From NCBI RefSeq assembly GCF_039538005.1, contig NZ_BAABBO010000001.1:186001-250000 (forward strand): 64,000 bases of DNA, read 5' to 3'. The notes below the pieces were generated by a model. The model saw only the letters and a program-made list of their open reading frames with translations. It had not been told where the DNA came from and did not search any database. Of this stretch, positions 49,029 to 58,386 are shown piece by piece (the stretch's first letter is position 1; each line of letters begins with the position of its first letter). The position numbers were made by a program, and so were the translations under genes. This DNA comes from Allohahella marinimesophila. Lineage in GTDB: Bacteria; Pseudomonadota; Gammaproteobacteria; Pseudomonadales; Oleiphilaceae.

Positions 49029-49821
49029 GATCAGCAACAGGACGACAGTCGACCGTTCCGCTGATTCGGGGCTCTACGCCGATCTGTCGCGCTATTACGA
49101 CTGTTTCTGTGCTGACGTGGACTATGCCCAACAGTGTGCCTTTACCGACAGACTCTTCAGGGCCTTCGGCGAGAGCCGGGGACAAGATTTGCTCGACCTC
49201 GCCTGCGGCACAGGACAACACCTCAGCCATATGGCGGCGAAAGGTTTCGCCGTAAGCGGATTGGACAACAGTCCCGCGATGCTTGAAGCCGCGGGGCGGC
49301 GATGTCCGTCAGCAACACTCATCCTGCAGGATTTGGCAAATTTCGACTTTACCCGGCGTTTCGACCTGATCACCTGTTTCCTGTATTCGATGCATTACAG
49401 CCATCCCTCGGCGTCGCTACAACGGACGCTGAGGCTTGCTTTCGAGGCCCTGCGCCCTGGCGGTGTTCTCGTATTCGACCTGGCGGACAAGGCCGGAGTA
49501 GCGCAGCGCGACGCCGTCAGCCGGGCCGAGCAGGATGGCGTCCGCTTCGAGTTTCGCTCTGGCTGGCGTTATCGTGGGGAGGGAGAAGATCTCGATCTGC
49601 TGGTGTCGATCAACCGTATGGCAGACCCGGCTCGAGGCATTGAAGCCGCGCAGTGGAATGATCGTCACACGATGACAGCTATCGCCATCACTACCGTTGA
49701 AGCCTGCATGAAACAGATAGGCTTCGAGGTACGCATACTGGAAAGAGACTTCAGCCTGATGCAGGCATGGACAGGACGTAGCTACAATGTGCTCTTTGCT
49801 GGCGTTCGTCCGCTGGCCTGA
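48991..49821 (+). CDS. SAM-dependent class I methyltransferase
   Basis: A methyltransferase of about 276 residues. The SAM-binding motif L-L-D-L-A-C-G-T-G-Q-H is followed by V-S-G-L-D-N-S as the acidic loop, then D-L-I-T-C-F and L-R-P-G-G-V-L-V-F-D-L. The start is unclear: no ATG/GTG/TTG lies between the end of the chemoreceptor gene and the first conserved residues. The nearest in-frame start is GTG 48991, giving a 38-base overlap with that gene. A GAGGAG at 49016-49021 followed by ATC at 49030 would allow a non-standard start. The substrate is unknown; linkage suggests a role with the receptor. Confidence 0.82.
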   Translation: MSVSSIAPEEQPEISNRTTVDRSADSGLYADLSRYYDCFCADVDYAQQCAFTDRLFRAFGESRGQDLLDLACGTGQHLSHMAAKGFAVSGLDNSPAMLEAAGRRCPSATLILQDLANFDFTRRFDLITCFLYSMHYSHPSASLQRTLRLAFEALRPGGVLVFDLADKAGVAQRDAVSRAEQDGVRFEFRSGWRYRGEGEDLDLLVSINRMADPARGIEAAQWNDRHTMTAIAITTVEACMKQIGFEVRILERDFSLMQAWTGRSYNVLFAGVRPLA

Positions 49822-49830
49822 GCTCAGGCC
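49815..49830. terminator. Perfect 16-base palindrome spanning both stop codons of a convergent pair
   Basis: The 16 bases from GGCCTGAG to CTCAGGCC are a perfect palindrome that contains the stop of the methyltransferase and the stop of the convergent diguanylate cyclase. It has no loop and no T run, so if it acts as a bidirectional terminator it must be weak or Rho-assisted. It may simply be a compact junction. Confidence 0.3.
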
Positions 49831-50894
49831 GCCGGGAGAGAGTCTTCGCCTACGGTTCGGTTCCTTCCATCGTGCTTTGCCTGATATAGCGCCATGTCAG
49901 CTCGATGTATGGTGGCATCGACGTCTTCCGTGTCACGGTGCTCTGCCAGGCCGATTGACACGGTGATACGGAAATCCGGGCCTATCTCCGGGAAGCGCAG
50001 GTTTTCGATGCTCTGACGAACCCGCTCCGCTTTGACCCGGGCGCCTTCGAGCGGCGTTTGCGGCAGGATGAGCAGAAATTCTTCGCCACCGTAGCGACCG
50101 AAGCAGTCTATGCCCCGGAGATCACGACTGGTCGCCAGCGCGACTTCCTTGAGCACGTCGTCACCCGCCTTGTGGCCGTATTCGTCATTGACCTTCTTGA
50201 ACCAGTCGACGTCCATGATGCAGAGGCTGAACGGCCCGGTACTGCGCTTGCGACGATTGGCTTCCTTGGACAGGACATCGAGGAGATGACGTCGGTTGAA
50301 GACGCCGGTGAGCGAGTCCCGGCTGGCAAGTTCACCGATTTTCTCAAGCGCCTCGGCAAGTTCGGTGGTCGCTACGCGCAATTCACCGTTACGTTTTCTC
50401 AGCTGGCCCCTCAGGCTATTGATATAGCCACCGATGACGGCAATCTGGGTAGTGACCAGGGCGAGGGCAATGAACTGCATCACTTCGAGTGGGGGATTCA
50501 GCAGCGTCGACCCGTCGTACCACAGCATCAACATCGTAATGCCATAAAACAGAAGATAAAACACACCGACGAATAGAAACTGTCGTGTGTTGAGCGCCAG
50601 AATTCCATAGAGGGCGGGGACGATGCCCACTAGCAGGAAGACCGCGCGAGCCTGGCCATCGTCCAGCGCATAGACCACCCACAGGGCAGGAATCAGAGAC
50701 ACGATCATCTGGACCGCAGTCATACTGGGATCGCGAAATCTCAGGTTCAGGTCACTGTGAATGAGCCAGAAGAAAACGACGTTGAAGCCAACCATGAAGC
50801 CAATGAACTCGAACAGTATTCGGCTCGGCACGAGCGCCTGCGACCAGGCAAAGGTCACGATGCACAGCGTCAGGGTGTAGGACACCACAGACAT
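49824..50894 (-). CDS. Membrane diguanylate cyclase
   Basis: A 356-residue GGDEF protein. About six hydrophobic helices occupy residues 1-160, followed by a coiled coil (165-190). The GGDEF domain (about 190-350) has active loop G269-G-E-E-F273 and an intact R260-G-I-D263 inhibitory site, so it should make c-di-GMP with product feedback. It is convergent with the methyltransferase. Upstream of the first ATG the frame stays open for 35 codons and reads like the usual basic juxtamembrane lead-in (R-L-R-K-R-R-L-G), but contains no ATG/GTG/TTG. The true start may be non-canonical. Confidence 0.9.
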   Translation of the reverse strand: MSVVSYTLTLCIVTFAWSQALVPSRILFEFIGFMVGFNVVFFWLIHSDLNLRFRDPSMTAVQMIVSLIPALWVVYALDDGQARAVFLLVGIVPALYGILALNTRQFLFVGVFYLLFYGITMLMLWYDGSTLLNPPLEVMQFIALALVTTQIAVIGGYINSLRGQLRKRNGELRVATTELAEALEKIGELASRDSLTGVFNRRHLLDVLSKEANRRKRSTGPFSLCIMDVDWFKKVNDEYGHKAGDDVLKEVALATSRDLRGIDCFGRYGGEEFLLILPQTPLEGARVKAERVRQSIENLRFPEIGPDFRITVSIGLAEHRDTEDVDATIHRADMALYQAKHDGRNRTVGEDSLPAA

Positions 50895-51092
50895 ACCAAG
50901 TCGTCGCTTGCGCAGGCGTTGATCCTGGCGGACGAGCTCGGGCGGACGGCGGTTTTGCCTGTTGGCTATGGGAGCAGTGTCGGAAATTTCGTCGGCCCTC
51001 TACTGGCAGTCCGGTCAGATGCTTTCAACAAGTCTAGTGTAGACGACATTCTGGAAACTTGATCTGCCGCAAGCTGCCCGCTCGTGAAGCAT

Positions 51093-53513
51093 TTACCGAT
51101 TTTGAAGGCGATTGAAGTCGAATAGCCCGGCTTCAAGTGGCCGCCTGTGTGCCAGCGATTGATGCAGCGCGTCGCTGAAGGGCCAGAAGCCTTTGTCAGT
51201 TCGTCTGATGCCGTAGCGATCGACAAATGCCTCATAGTGATCCTTTGAGTCAATTGCGCCTAAGCGGGTGACGAAATCTTCCACATCTGAAGACTCCACC
51301 GAAAATAACGCATTTGGGTAAGCGCCGACGAAGCCCGGCAGAATCATGAGCTGATCTTCTTCAGGTACTCGTCGTTCTTCTTCATTGAAAGGGTGGGCGA
51401 TATTCAGATGAGCATTGTGATGCAACAGTGAAAACCACTCAGCTTCCTGTACATCTTTGCTCACCACCCGTATGAAGCTGACCTGGGGCATGAACCTGAC
51501 TGCTCCGCCGTAAACATCGTTTAACTGAGTGAGCGTTGCTTCGATTGATCCGGGCTCGGGGTTTGTCAGCTCGAGGTGTTCTGGTTGCAATGGCAAAAAG
51601 AAGCGCTTCAAATCGCCATAAAATTCATGCAGGGGATCGTCCGTCTCGAAGCTCATGCCGGTATCCTCAGACAGAGTTGCGTATCGACCATGGACATAAG
51701 CCTTGACGTCTTCGCTGGCACCACGATACCAGTGGTCACGCGCGGCGATACGTGCCTGGGAGGGTAGAAAGGCGAGGAAGTTGAATTCGCCCTCCATTCG
51801 CAGAAAATCCATATACAGTCGTGTACTCAGTTGATGACCGACATTGCCGTACACGTCAAACCCGGCCACCAGCAAATAATGTATGCGCTCCAGCAAGGGA
51901 TAGGTGATGACCCAGGCTGTCTGGGGTGCCGTACCGGCCAGCCCCTTGATCACCGTTGCACTGTCTTCGTGGCGAAAAATGGTCAGTGTTGCATTCTGAT
52001 TGAAGCCGTCACCCTTCCACAGGTAGTCCAGGTTGATCGGCTCCTTGCGGGTTACCCGGTCGATGACGGCAACCTTTTTCTTCAGATAGGCCTGCTCCAT
52101 GTCGGCAAACTTCCCCCAGGCCAACAGACCGGCATCGCTTTCGTCCTCGGCTGGCAAGCGCAGGTGGTCGCGCGCGTCAGCAATGAAGTCGGCATCTTCA
52201 GCCAAGGCAGAAAAGCGTGGATCGGCGAAGGCTACCCAGAAGTAATCGTTGATGACATTCAGGGCCACCTGACCACGGCATACTGGCCCCTTGATATAGC
52301 CCGAGATAGTGTAGTGCGCTTCTTCGAGCATGAACCGGTAACGTGCCAGCTGCGGGAGAGCGGCAAAAGTCACGAAAGGATTCGACGCTGTTTCAGGATC
52401 ATAGCCGGGCAGCTTGCTGACCTCATAGTCGACCTCGAAAAAAAGATTGTGCCAGTGCTGCATTCGCTGGTCATTCAGCGCGTATGGCATGTGGGTCTTG
52501 ACCAGCACCGTACTATCTTCGGGCACAAGCCGATAATAGACACGATCGACGCCGGGATCATCGTAGGGCCGGCGGCTGGGAAGGCGTTCGACCGGCTGGC
52601 CCGGGGGCGTGGCTGAGCGAATCAACTTGAAGAAGCGGTTCGGTGCCTTGCTCATGGTGCCGGCCTGTTCTTCGCGTTCGCCGAAATACAGCGACGCCAA
52701 GAACAGATGCTCATACATGTAGCGACTGCTGAGCTGACCTTTCAGGCTGTCCTGATTGAAAAAGGCTTCCCATCGGTCGCGCTGTGCGGCTGTAGCCTGG
52801 TCCACTGCTGGCCGTTGCGGATGTGGCGCGCCATTCTTCACCCACTGCAGCACAGTCTCATGCTCAGCAGGTGTCAATGCAGGCAGTCCGTAGGGCATGC
52901 CTGACTTGGGGTATTCCGATGCATAGTCATCGAATTCTTCAATGGTGGGGCACTCGTGAGCGGCATTGAGCCCGAGTCTGATCTCTGGCGGTAGCAATTT
53001 CCCTTCTCCGCCCGGGTGTCGCTGCTTCAAGAGCAACATCTGCGCGAGCACACTGAGCCTGATATTGGCGTCTGAATCTGCCGTGCGCTCGTTGAGCACT
53101 GGAAAAAAACCTTCCTGTCGCCACTCGCTCGTCAGTCGCGGGGCATCGATGAGATTTGTAATACGGGCAGGACTCAGCCTTGTGCCATCGTAAACGGGCG
53201 TCTTCACGGCGCCTCTGGCAATACCGTCCCAGCGACTCATGTTCAGCTGACATGGTGAATCCAGGCAGCCATGACAGACGACACAGCGCGTTTCCAACAC
53301 CCGTTCGGCGGCCTGCCATACCTCAGGCCTGGACGCGTCGTCTGCTGTGGAAGCGCTCGCTAGCTGCGGCTCAGTGGTTACAAACTGCGCAGCGGCAGCA
53401 TCGAATGTCTCAGCATCGGCCGGGCCATACTGCTCGTCGAACTGGCGGGCCTGCCAGACACTGCAGCCAAAAATGAGGCTCAGGATGACGGCCAGAGTGA
53501 TGCGCTTGAACAT
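51093..53513 (-). CDS. cti: Fatty acid cis/trans isomerase
   Basis: An 806-residue Cti protein. The N-terminus has a signal with lipobox-like F-G-C17; the mature enzyme would be periplasmic or envelope-bound. The hallmark heme site is R-C77-V-V-C-H81-G-C-L-D-S-P-C, which binds a c-type heme as in Pseudomonas and Vibrio Cti. The long C-terminal part with N-P-E-P-G-S-I-E-A-T and H-N-A-H-L-N-I-A-H-P-F is typical. Cti converts cis-unsaturated membrane acyl chains to trans isomers in response to solvents, heat or salt. The length matches the family. It is divergent from the ABC exporter genes. Confidence 0.93.
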   Translation of the reverse strand: MFKRITLAVILSLIFGCSVWQARQFDEQYGPADAETFDAAAAQFVTTEPQLASASTADDASRPEVWQAAERVLETRCVVCHGCLDSPCQLNMSRWDGIARGAVKTPVYDGTRLSPARITNLIDAPRLTSEWRQEGFFPVLNERTADSDANIRLSVLAQMLLLKQRHPGGEGKLLPPEIRLGLNAAHECPTIEEFDDYASEYPKSGMPYGLPALTPAEHETVLQWVKNGAPHPQRPAVDQATAAQRDRWEAFFNQDSLKGQLSSRYMYEHLFLASLYFGEREEQAGTMSKAPNRFFKLIRSATPPGQPVERLPSRRPYDDPGVDRVYYRLVPEDSTVLVKTHMPYALNDQRMQHWHNLFFEVDYEVSKLPGYDPETASNPFVTFAALPQLARYRFMLEEAHYTISGYIKGPVCRGQVALNVINDYFWVAFADPRFSALAEDADFIADARDHLRLPAEDESDAGLLAWGKFADMEQAYLKKKVAVIDRVTRKEPINLDYLWKGDGFNQNATLTIFRHEDSATVIKGLAGTAPQTAWVITYPLLERIHYLLVAGFDVYGNVGHQLSTRLYMDFLRMEGEFNFLAFLPSQARIAARDHWYRGASEDVKAYVHGRYATLSEDTGMSFETDDPLHEFYGDLKRFFLPLQPEHLELTNPEPGSIEATLTQLNDVYGGAVRFMPQVSFIRVVSKDVQEAEWFSLLHHNAHLNIAHPFNEEERRVPEEDQLMILPGFVGAYPNALFSVESSDVEDFVTRLGAIDSKDHYEAFVDRYGIRRTDKGFWPFSDALHQSLAHRRPLEAGLFDFNRLQNR

Positions 53514-53676
53514 GGGGTATGCCTCATGGGGTCAACAGAGCGGTGGCAGAGAGTCAGATGGCGAATGCAGGTCAATTGACCTGGCAGTCCATTTTAGCCG
53601 ATTCAGCTGCAAGCGTCTCGATCGCTTTGGCCGGGCGCGGCGTACTACAGCTTGGCATCCTCTTCATGCATGTGAG

Positions 53677-54657
53677 ATGGTGGCCGCTCCCGTATTCAGC
53701 CGGACATTTCATTTGAGTTCAACGCCAGTCATTTCTATTAACGGTCTGACCAAGACCTATCAATCCGGCCATCACGCCCTCAGCGCGATAGACCTGGAAA
53801 TACAGCAGGGTGAGATCTTTGCTCTGCTTGGACCCAATGGAGCGGGGAAGACGACGCTCATCAGTATCATCTGTGGCATCGTCACCCGCAGCGCTGGAAG
53901 TGTGGCCGTCGCAGGCTACGATATCGAGCGGGACTATCGCGTTACTCGCGCCATGATTGGCCTGGTGCCGCAGGAGCTGACCACTGACGCTTTCGAGTCA
54001 GTGTGGGATACCGTCTCGCTCAGCCGTGGCATGTTCGGCCATCCGCCCAATCGCCAGCACATAGAAAAAATACTCAGACAATTGAGCCTTTGGGACAAGC
54101 GCAAGAATCAGATCATGACCCTTTCCGGAGGCATGAAGCGCAGGGTCATGATCGCCAAGGCCCTGTCCCATGAGCCGCGCATCCTGTTTCTGGACGAGCC
54201 AACGGCAGGGGTGGACGTCAACCTGCGTCGTGACATGTGGCAGATCGTCAAGGACCTGCGTGACGATGGCGTGACCATTATACTGACTACCCATTACATC
54301 GAAGAGGCCGAAGAGATGGCAGACAGAATCGGCGTGATCCGCAGCGGTGAACTGATTCTGGTCGAAGACAAGGTGGCGCTCATGAGTCAGCTGGGGCGTA
54401 AGCAGCTCATCATTCAGCTCGATCAGGTCTTGACCCAGGTGCCAGCCGAACTGGCGGCCTGGTCCCTGACGCTGAATGAAGCGGGTACGGAACTGCATTA
54501 TGGTTTCGGCGCTAGCCCCGGTCAGGCGGCTGGCACTGATGGCATCGGTGTGCTGCTCAAACAGCTCGAGTCGCTGGGCATCGTATACACCGATCTGACC
54601 ACACGGCAGCGTTCGCTCGAGGAAATATTCGTGAATCTCGTCGAGGCTGAAGCATGA
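53677..54657 (+). CDS. ABC-2 type exporter ATP-binding protein
   Basis: About 326 residues from ATG 53677; a TTG at 53713 is also possible, and neither has a strong ribosome-binding site. It is a complete nucleotide-binding domain: Walker A G52-P-N-G-A-G-K-T, Q-loop G-L-V-P-Q-E, signature L-S-G-G-M-K-R-R, Walker B I-L-F-L-D-E-P-T-A-G-V-D and switch T-T-H-Y. It resembles drug- and polysaccharide-type exporters of the CcmA/NatA kind. It overlaps the permease gene by four bases, so they form one transporter. Confidence 0.92.
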   Translation: MVAAPVFSRTFHLSSTPVISINGLTKTYQSGHHALSAIDLEIQQGEIFALLGPNGAGKTTLISIICGIVTRSAGSVAVAGYDIERDYRVTRAMIGLVPQELTTDAFESVWDTVSLSRGMFGHPPNRQHIEKILRQLSLWDKRKNQIMTLSGGMKRRVMIAKALSHEPRILFLDEPTAGVDVNLRRDMWQIVKDLRDDGVTIILTTHYIEEAEEMADRIGVIRSGELILVEDKVALMSQLGRKQLIIQLDQVLTQVPAELAAWSLTLNEAGTELHYGFGASPGQAAGTDGIGVLLKQLESLGIVYTDLTTRQRSLEEIFVNLVEAEA

Positions 54658-55421
54658 AGGCAAACTGGCATGGCGTCTGGGCGATTTACAGGTTCGAGAT
54701 GCTCAGGGCGCGACGAACCTTTCTGCAAAGCCTGGTTGCACCGGTCATCACTACAGCGCTGTATTTCGTAGTCTTCGGCGCCGCCATTGGCTCCCGCATG
54801 CAGGCAGTAGGCGGAGTGGAGTACGGCGCTTTCATTGTTCCAGGTCTGATCATGCTTTCGCTGTTTACGCAGAGCCTTTCGTATGCCTCCTTTGGCATCT
54901 ATTTTCCGAAATTCACCGGGACAATCTATGAATTGCTGTCGGCGCCGCTCTCGCCCTTCGAGATCGTGCTGGCCTACGTGGGTGCAGCGGCCACCAAGGC
55001 CATCGTGCTAGGGTCCATCATATTGGCAACGGCAACCCTGTTCGTCGATGTGCAGATCATGCACCCCGGCTGGATGGTCTTCTTCCTCGTGATGACGGCT
55101 GTGACCTTCAGCCTGTTCGGGTTCATCATTGGCATCTGGGCGACGAACTTCGAGCAGCTGCAATTTGTGCCGATGCTGATCGTGACGCCACTGACGTTTC
55201 TCGGGGGCGCTTTCTACTCCATCGATATGTTGCCGTCCCAATGGCAGGCATTCAGCCTCTTCAATCCGGCGGTCTATCTTATCAGTGGCTTTCGCTGGAG
55301 TTTCTATGGTGAAGGCGATGTGAGCATTGGCATCAGTATTGGCGTCGCACTGTTTTTCCTGGTCCTGTGCATAGGTGTTGTTTCGTGGATGTTTCGGACG
55401 GGATACCGCCTGAAAAGCTGA
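54654..55421 (+). CDS. ABC-2 type transporter permease
   Basis: A 255-residue permease with six transmembrane helices, of the ABC-2 membrane family. It contains the typical T-L-S-type segment F-L-Q-S-L-V-A-P-V-I-T-T-A-L-Y near residue 23 and T-P-L-T-F-L-G-G-A-F-Y-S-I-D-M-L-P after 175. Paired with the overlapping ATPase, it would export a lipid, polysaccharide or drug. Its nearness to Cti and WS/DGAT hints at a lipid-related substrate, which is only inference. Confidence 0.9.
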   Translation: MKANWHGVWAIYRFEMLRARRTFLQSLVAPVITTALYFVVFGAAIGSRMQAVGGVEYGAFIVPGLIMLSLFTQSLSYASFGIYFPKFTGTIYELLSAPLSPFEIVLAYVGAAATKAIVLGSIILATATLFVDVQIMHPGWMVFFLVMTAVTFSLFGFIIGIWATNFEQLQFVPMLIVTPLTFLGGAFYSIDMLPSQWQAFSLFNPAVYLISGFRWSFYGEGDVSIGISIGVALFFLVLCIGVVSWMFRTGYRLKS

Positions 55422-55573
55422 CACTTCGGCAATGGATGCTTTTGCACAACGCGAGTGTTCCAGCTGTGACTCAGCCCGCACTATTAAACCAGGTCAACAT
55501 CCGCAAAGCAGCGCGAAGACTGTTATCATGGGGCCCTTGTGAGACGGCCCTGGAAAAGGGCTGCGAATAGCAT

Positions 55574-57118
55574 ATGGGAATGACAATGAAAAGAATGGGT
55601 ACACTGGACGCATCCTGGCTGGCGGTCGAGTCCGACGATACGCCTATGCATGTTGGCAACATGCAGATATTTTCACTGCCCGAAGGTGCAGGGGATACCT
55701 TCCTTCGAGACATGCTGGCCCGCATGAAAGCCGATTTCGAAATAGCACCGCCCTGGTGTTCCAAGCTGGCGCATCCGAGTCTGCTTGGGCGTGTCATCGC
55801 GCCGGGCTGGGTAACTGACGAGAATATCGATCTTGACTATCACGTTCGCCATTCAGCGCTGCCAAGCCCTGGCAGTGAGCGCGAACTCGGTATACTGGTA
55901 TCGAGACTGCATTCGAACCCGCTGGATTTCAAACGTCCACTGTGGGAGTGTCACATCATCGAGGGCCTCGAGAACAACCGCTTCGCCCTGTATACCAAAA
56001 TGCATCACTGTGTGATTGACGGCATCAGCGGCGTGCGCCTGTTACAGCGGGTGCTGACTACCGACCCGAACGAGACGAATATGCTGCCACCCTGGTCAGT
56101 GAGGCCCCAAAGTACACGGGGTAGCAAGACTGACCGGGAGCCGAGCATGCCTGCGGCCTTCTCGCAGGCGATGGAGGCCCTCAAACTGCAGGCCGATATG
56201 GCACCGCGACTGGCCGGTGCGCTAACGAGGGTGGTGAAATCCGTTCGGCATCCGGAGGATGGCCTGACAGCGCCTTTTTCCGGCCCAAACTCGGTACTCA
56301 ACCGACGTGTGACTGGACAGCGCCGTTTCGCAACCCAGCATTATCAGTTGAGCAGGTTGAAGAAGTTGAGCAAGAACAGCGGCAGCTCGCTGAACGATAT
56401 CGTGCTCTATCTCTGCGGCACGGCATTGCGACGCTTTCTCATCGAACAGAACAATTTGCCGGACGAGCCGCTGACAGCCGGAATACCGGTCAATATCCGA
56501 CCGGCCGACGACACTGGCATGGGCACAGCGATCAGCTTCATGATCGCGAACCTGGCCACCGATGTAGCCGATCCGATGTCGCGTCTCGAGGCTATCAGAT
56601 ATTCGACACTGCAGGCGAAGGAACATCTCCAAAAGCTCCCTAGGGCGGCGCTCAACCAGTACACGATGCTGCTGATGTCACCATATATCCTGCAGCTCAT
56701 GTCCGGACTCGGTGGACGCATGAGGCCGGTTTTCAACGTCACCATTTCAAATGTGCCTGGTCCGGAACAGACCCTGTATTACGAAGGTGCCAAACTGGAA
56801 GCCATGTATCCGGTGTCTCTGATAGCTCATGGCGGTGCGCTCAATGTCACCTGTCTCAGCTATGACGGATCACTCAACTTCGGTTTCACCGGCTGCCGCG
56901 ACACCTTGCCGAGCATGCAGAAGCTCGCGGTATACACTGGTGAGGCGCTCGAGGAGCTCGAGGTACTGCTCAACGCTGGTGCTACGGCTTCAAGGCGGAG
57001 TGCGATGAAGCGAGCGCCCCGAAAGGCGGCGCCCCGCAAGCGTTCGGTCAGGGCCATCAAGGCTACCAAGGGGGTCGGAAGCGCCGCCTCAGGATCTGCT
57101 GGCAAGCGGGGAGCGTGA
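55574..57118 (+). CDS. Wax ester synthase / acyl-CoA:diacylglycerol acyltransferase
   Basis: A 514-residue WS/DGAT enzyme. The catalytic motif is H144-H-C-V-I-D-G150 in K-M-H-H-C-V-I-D-G-I-S-G. Also present are the P-L-W motif (K-R-P-L-W-E) before it, S-L-N-D-I-V-L and N-V-P-G-P-E-Q near the C-terminus. It joins an acyl-CoA to a fatty alcohol or diacylglycerol, storing wax esters or triacylglycerol. An unusual basic tail after residue 475 is rich in Lys, Arg, Ala and Pro (R-A-P-R-K-A-A-P-R-K-R-S), possibly binding lipid bodies or nucleic acid. Start ATG 55574 has others at codons 3, 5 and 8, so it may be a few residues shorter. Confidence 0.93.
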   Translation: MGMTMKRMGTLDASWLAVESDDTPMHVGNMQIFSLPEGAGDTFLRDMLARMKADFEIAPPWCSKLAHPSLLGRVIAPGWVTDENIDLDYHVRHSALPSPGSERELGILVSRLHSNPLDFKRPLWECHIIEGLENNRFALYTKMHHCVIDGISGVRLLQRVLTTDPNETNMLPPWSVRPQSTRGSKTDREPSMPAAFSQAMEALKLQADMAPRLAGALTRVVKSVRHPEDGLTAPFSGPNSVLNRRVTGQRRFATQHYQLSRLKKLSKNSGSSLNDIVLYLCGTALRRFLIEQNNLPDEPLTAGIPVNIRPADDTGMGTAISFMIANLATDVADPMSRLEAIRYSTLQAKEHLQKLPRAALNQYTMLLMSPYILQLMSGLGGRMRPVFNVTISNVPGPEQTLYYEGAKLEAMYPVSLIAHGGALNVTCLSYDGSLNFGFTGCRDTLPSMQKLAVYTGEALEELEVLLNAGATASRRSAMKRAPRKAAPRKRSVRAIKATKGVGSAASGSAGKRGA

Positions 57119-57155
57119 CGAGCGTCCACCGACCGGCACCGCGATGGATGCTTGA

Positions 57156-58358
57156 TTGATACCTCAACAGGCAAAGGTCATACAATCCGATGCCGAACGA
57201 CTGAAGGTGCTCGTCGCGGGCATCTGCAGCCTGGTGCTGATGCTGGGCATAGCCCGCTTTGCCTATACTCCCCTCATGCCACTGATGCAGGCGCAGACCT
57301 GGCTGGGGCTTGAGGAGGGCGCCTGGCTCGCCAGCCTAAACTATCTCGGTTATTTCAGTGGCGTCATCCTGGCGTCATTGCTCAATGATCTCCGCACGAA
57401 AGATACACTCTACCGAATCGGACTTCTTCTTGCGGTTTCGACGACCGCAGGGTCGGCACTGAGCGATAACTTCTGGTGGCTCGGTGGCCTGCGTTATCTG
57501 GCAGGGCTCAGTAGTGCCGCCGGTCTGATGCTGGGCTCTGGGCTCGTGCTGAACTGGCTGATGCGACATCATTACCGCAGTGAGTTGGGCGTTCACTTTG
57601 CCGGCGTTGGTATAGGCATCGCGCTCTCCTCATTGATGATAGAGATGCTCACACCCACGCTCGACTGGCGAGGACACTGGCTTCTGCTCGGCGGCATTGG
57701 CCTCGTGCTGGCCATTCCTGCCTGGTTCTGGCTACCCAGGCCCGTAAAAGCACATCTTCAACCTCCCGGGCGGCTACTCAGTGATTCGCCCCCTACGCGA
57801 CACTATCTGCTCGTATTCTGCGCTGCCTACGCCCTGGCCGGTGTCGGGTATGTGGTGAGCGCCACATTTATTGTCGCCATCATCGATGCCGAGTCGGTCG
57901 GCAATGCCGGCACAAGAGCCTTCCTGGTGCTCGGCCTTGCGGCAGCGCCAGCGTGTCTCATCCTCGACCGTGTGGCGCGGGTACTGGGTGATCATCGAAC
58001 CTTGCTGCTGACCTGTGTCTTGCACACCTTCAGCATACTCACGCCATATATCAGCAATGCACTCTGGCTGGCCTATCTCAGTGCGGCCCTCTTCGGCGCC
58101 ACATTCATCGGTATCGTGAGTCTGGTGCTGACAATGGCTGGCAAGCACCATCCCACCAAACCAGCCAAGATGATGGGCAAGTTGACCATTGGTTATGCAG
58201 TGGCTCAGATGCTGGCCCCGGCGATCGTGGGCGAGATCACGCGTCACGGTGGAAGTTATCGCGACGGATTATTGCTGGCTGGTCTGTGTATGGTGGTAGC
58301 CACCGGTCTGGCGGAGTGGCTGCGGAGGCTGGCCCGCGACCAGAAAATGTACCGGTAA
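57156..58358 (+). CDS. MFS transporter, YbfB family
   Basis: A 400-residue major facilitator of the YbfB type with 12 hydrophobic helices. The opening G-I-C-S-L-V-L-M-L-G-I-A-R-F-A-Y-T-P-L-M-P-L-M is the family signature. The start is a TTG at 57156 without clear Shine-Dalgarno; no ATG or GTG lies closer to the first helix that retains its N-terminal part. The substrate is unknown. It is convergent with the AraC gene and 37 bases downstream of WS/DGAT. Confidence 0.87.
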   Translation: MIPQQAKVIQSDAERLKVLVAGICSLVLMLGIARFAYTPLMPLMQAQTWLGLEEGAWLASLNYLGYFSGVILASLLNDLRTKDTLYRIGLLLAVSTTAGSALSDNFWWLGGLRYLAGLSSAAGLMLGSGLVLNWLMRHHYRSELGVHFAGVGIGIALSSLMIEMLTPTLDWRGHWLLLGGIGLVLAIPAWFWLPRPVKAHLQPPGRLLSDSPPTRHYLLVFCAAYALAGVGYVVSATFIVAIIDAESVGNAGTRAFLVLGLAAAPACLILDRVARVLGDHRTLLLTCVLHTFSILTPYISNALWLAYLSAALFGATFIGIVSLVLTMAGKHHPTKPAKMMGKLTIGYAVAQMLAPAIVGEITRHGGSYRDGLLLAGLCMVVATGLAEWLRRLARDQKMYR

Positions 58359-58386
58359 ATTGACAACGTCATTCTTTTCCGAGTAT

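Noticed and set aside
51831..52616. 261-codon plus-strand frame
   Set aside because: Antisense to cti, a well-supported gene; no start signal or domain.
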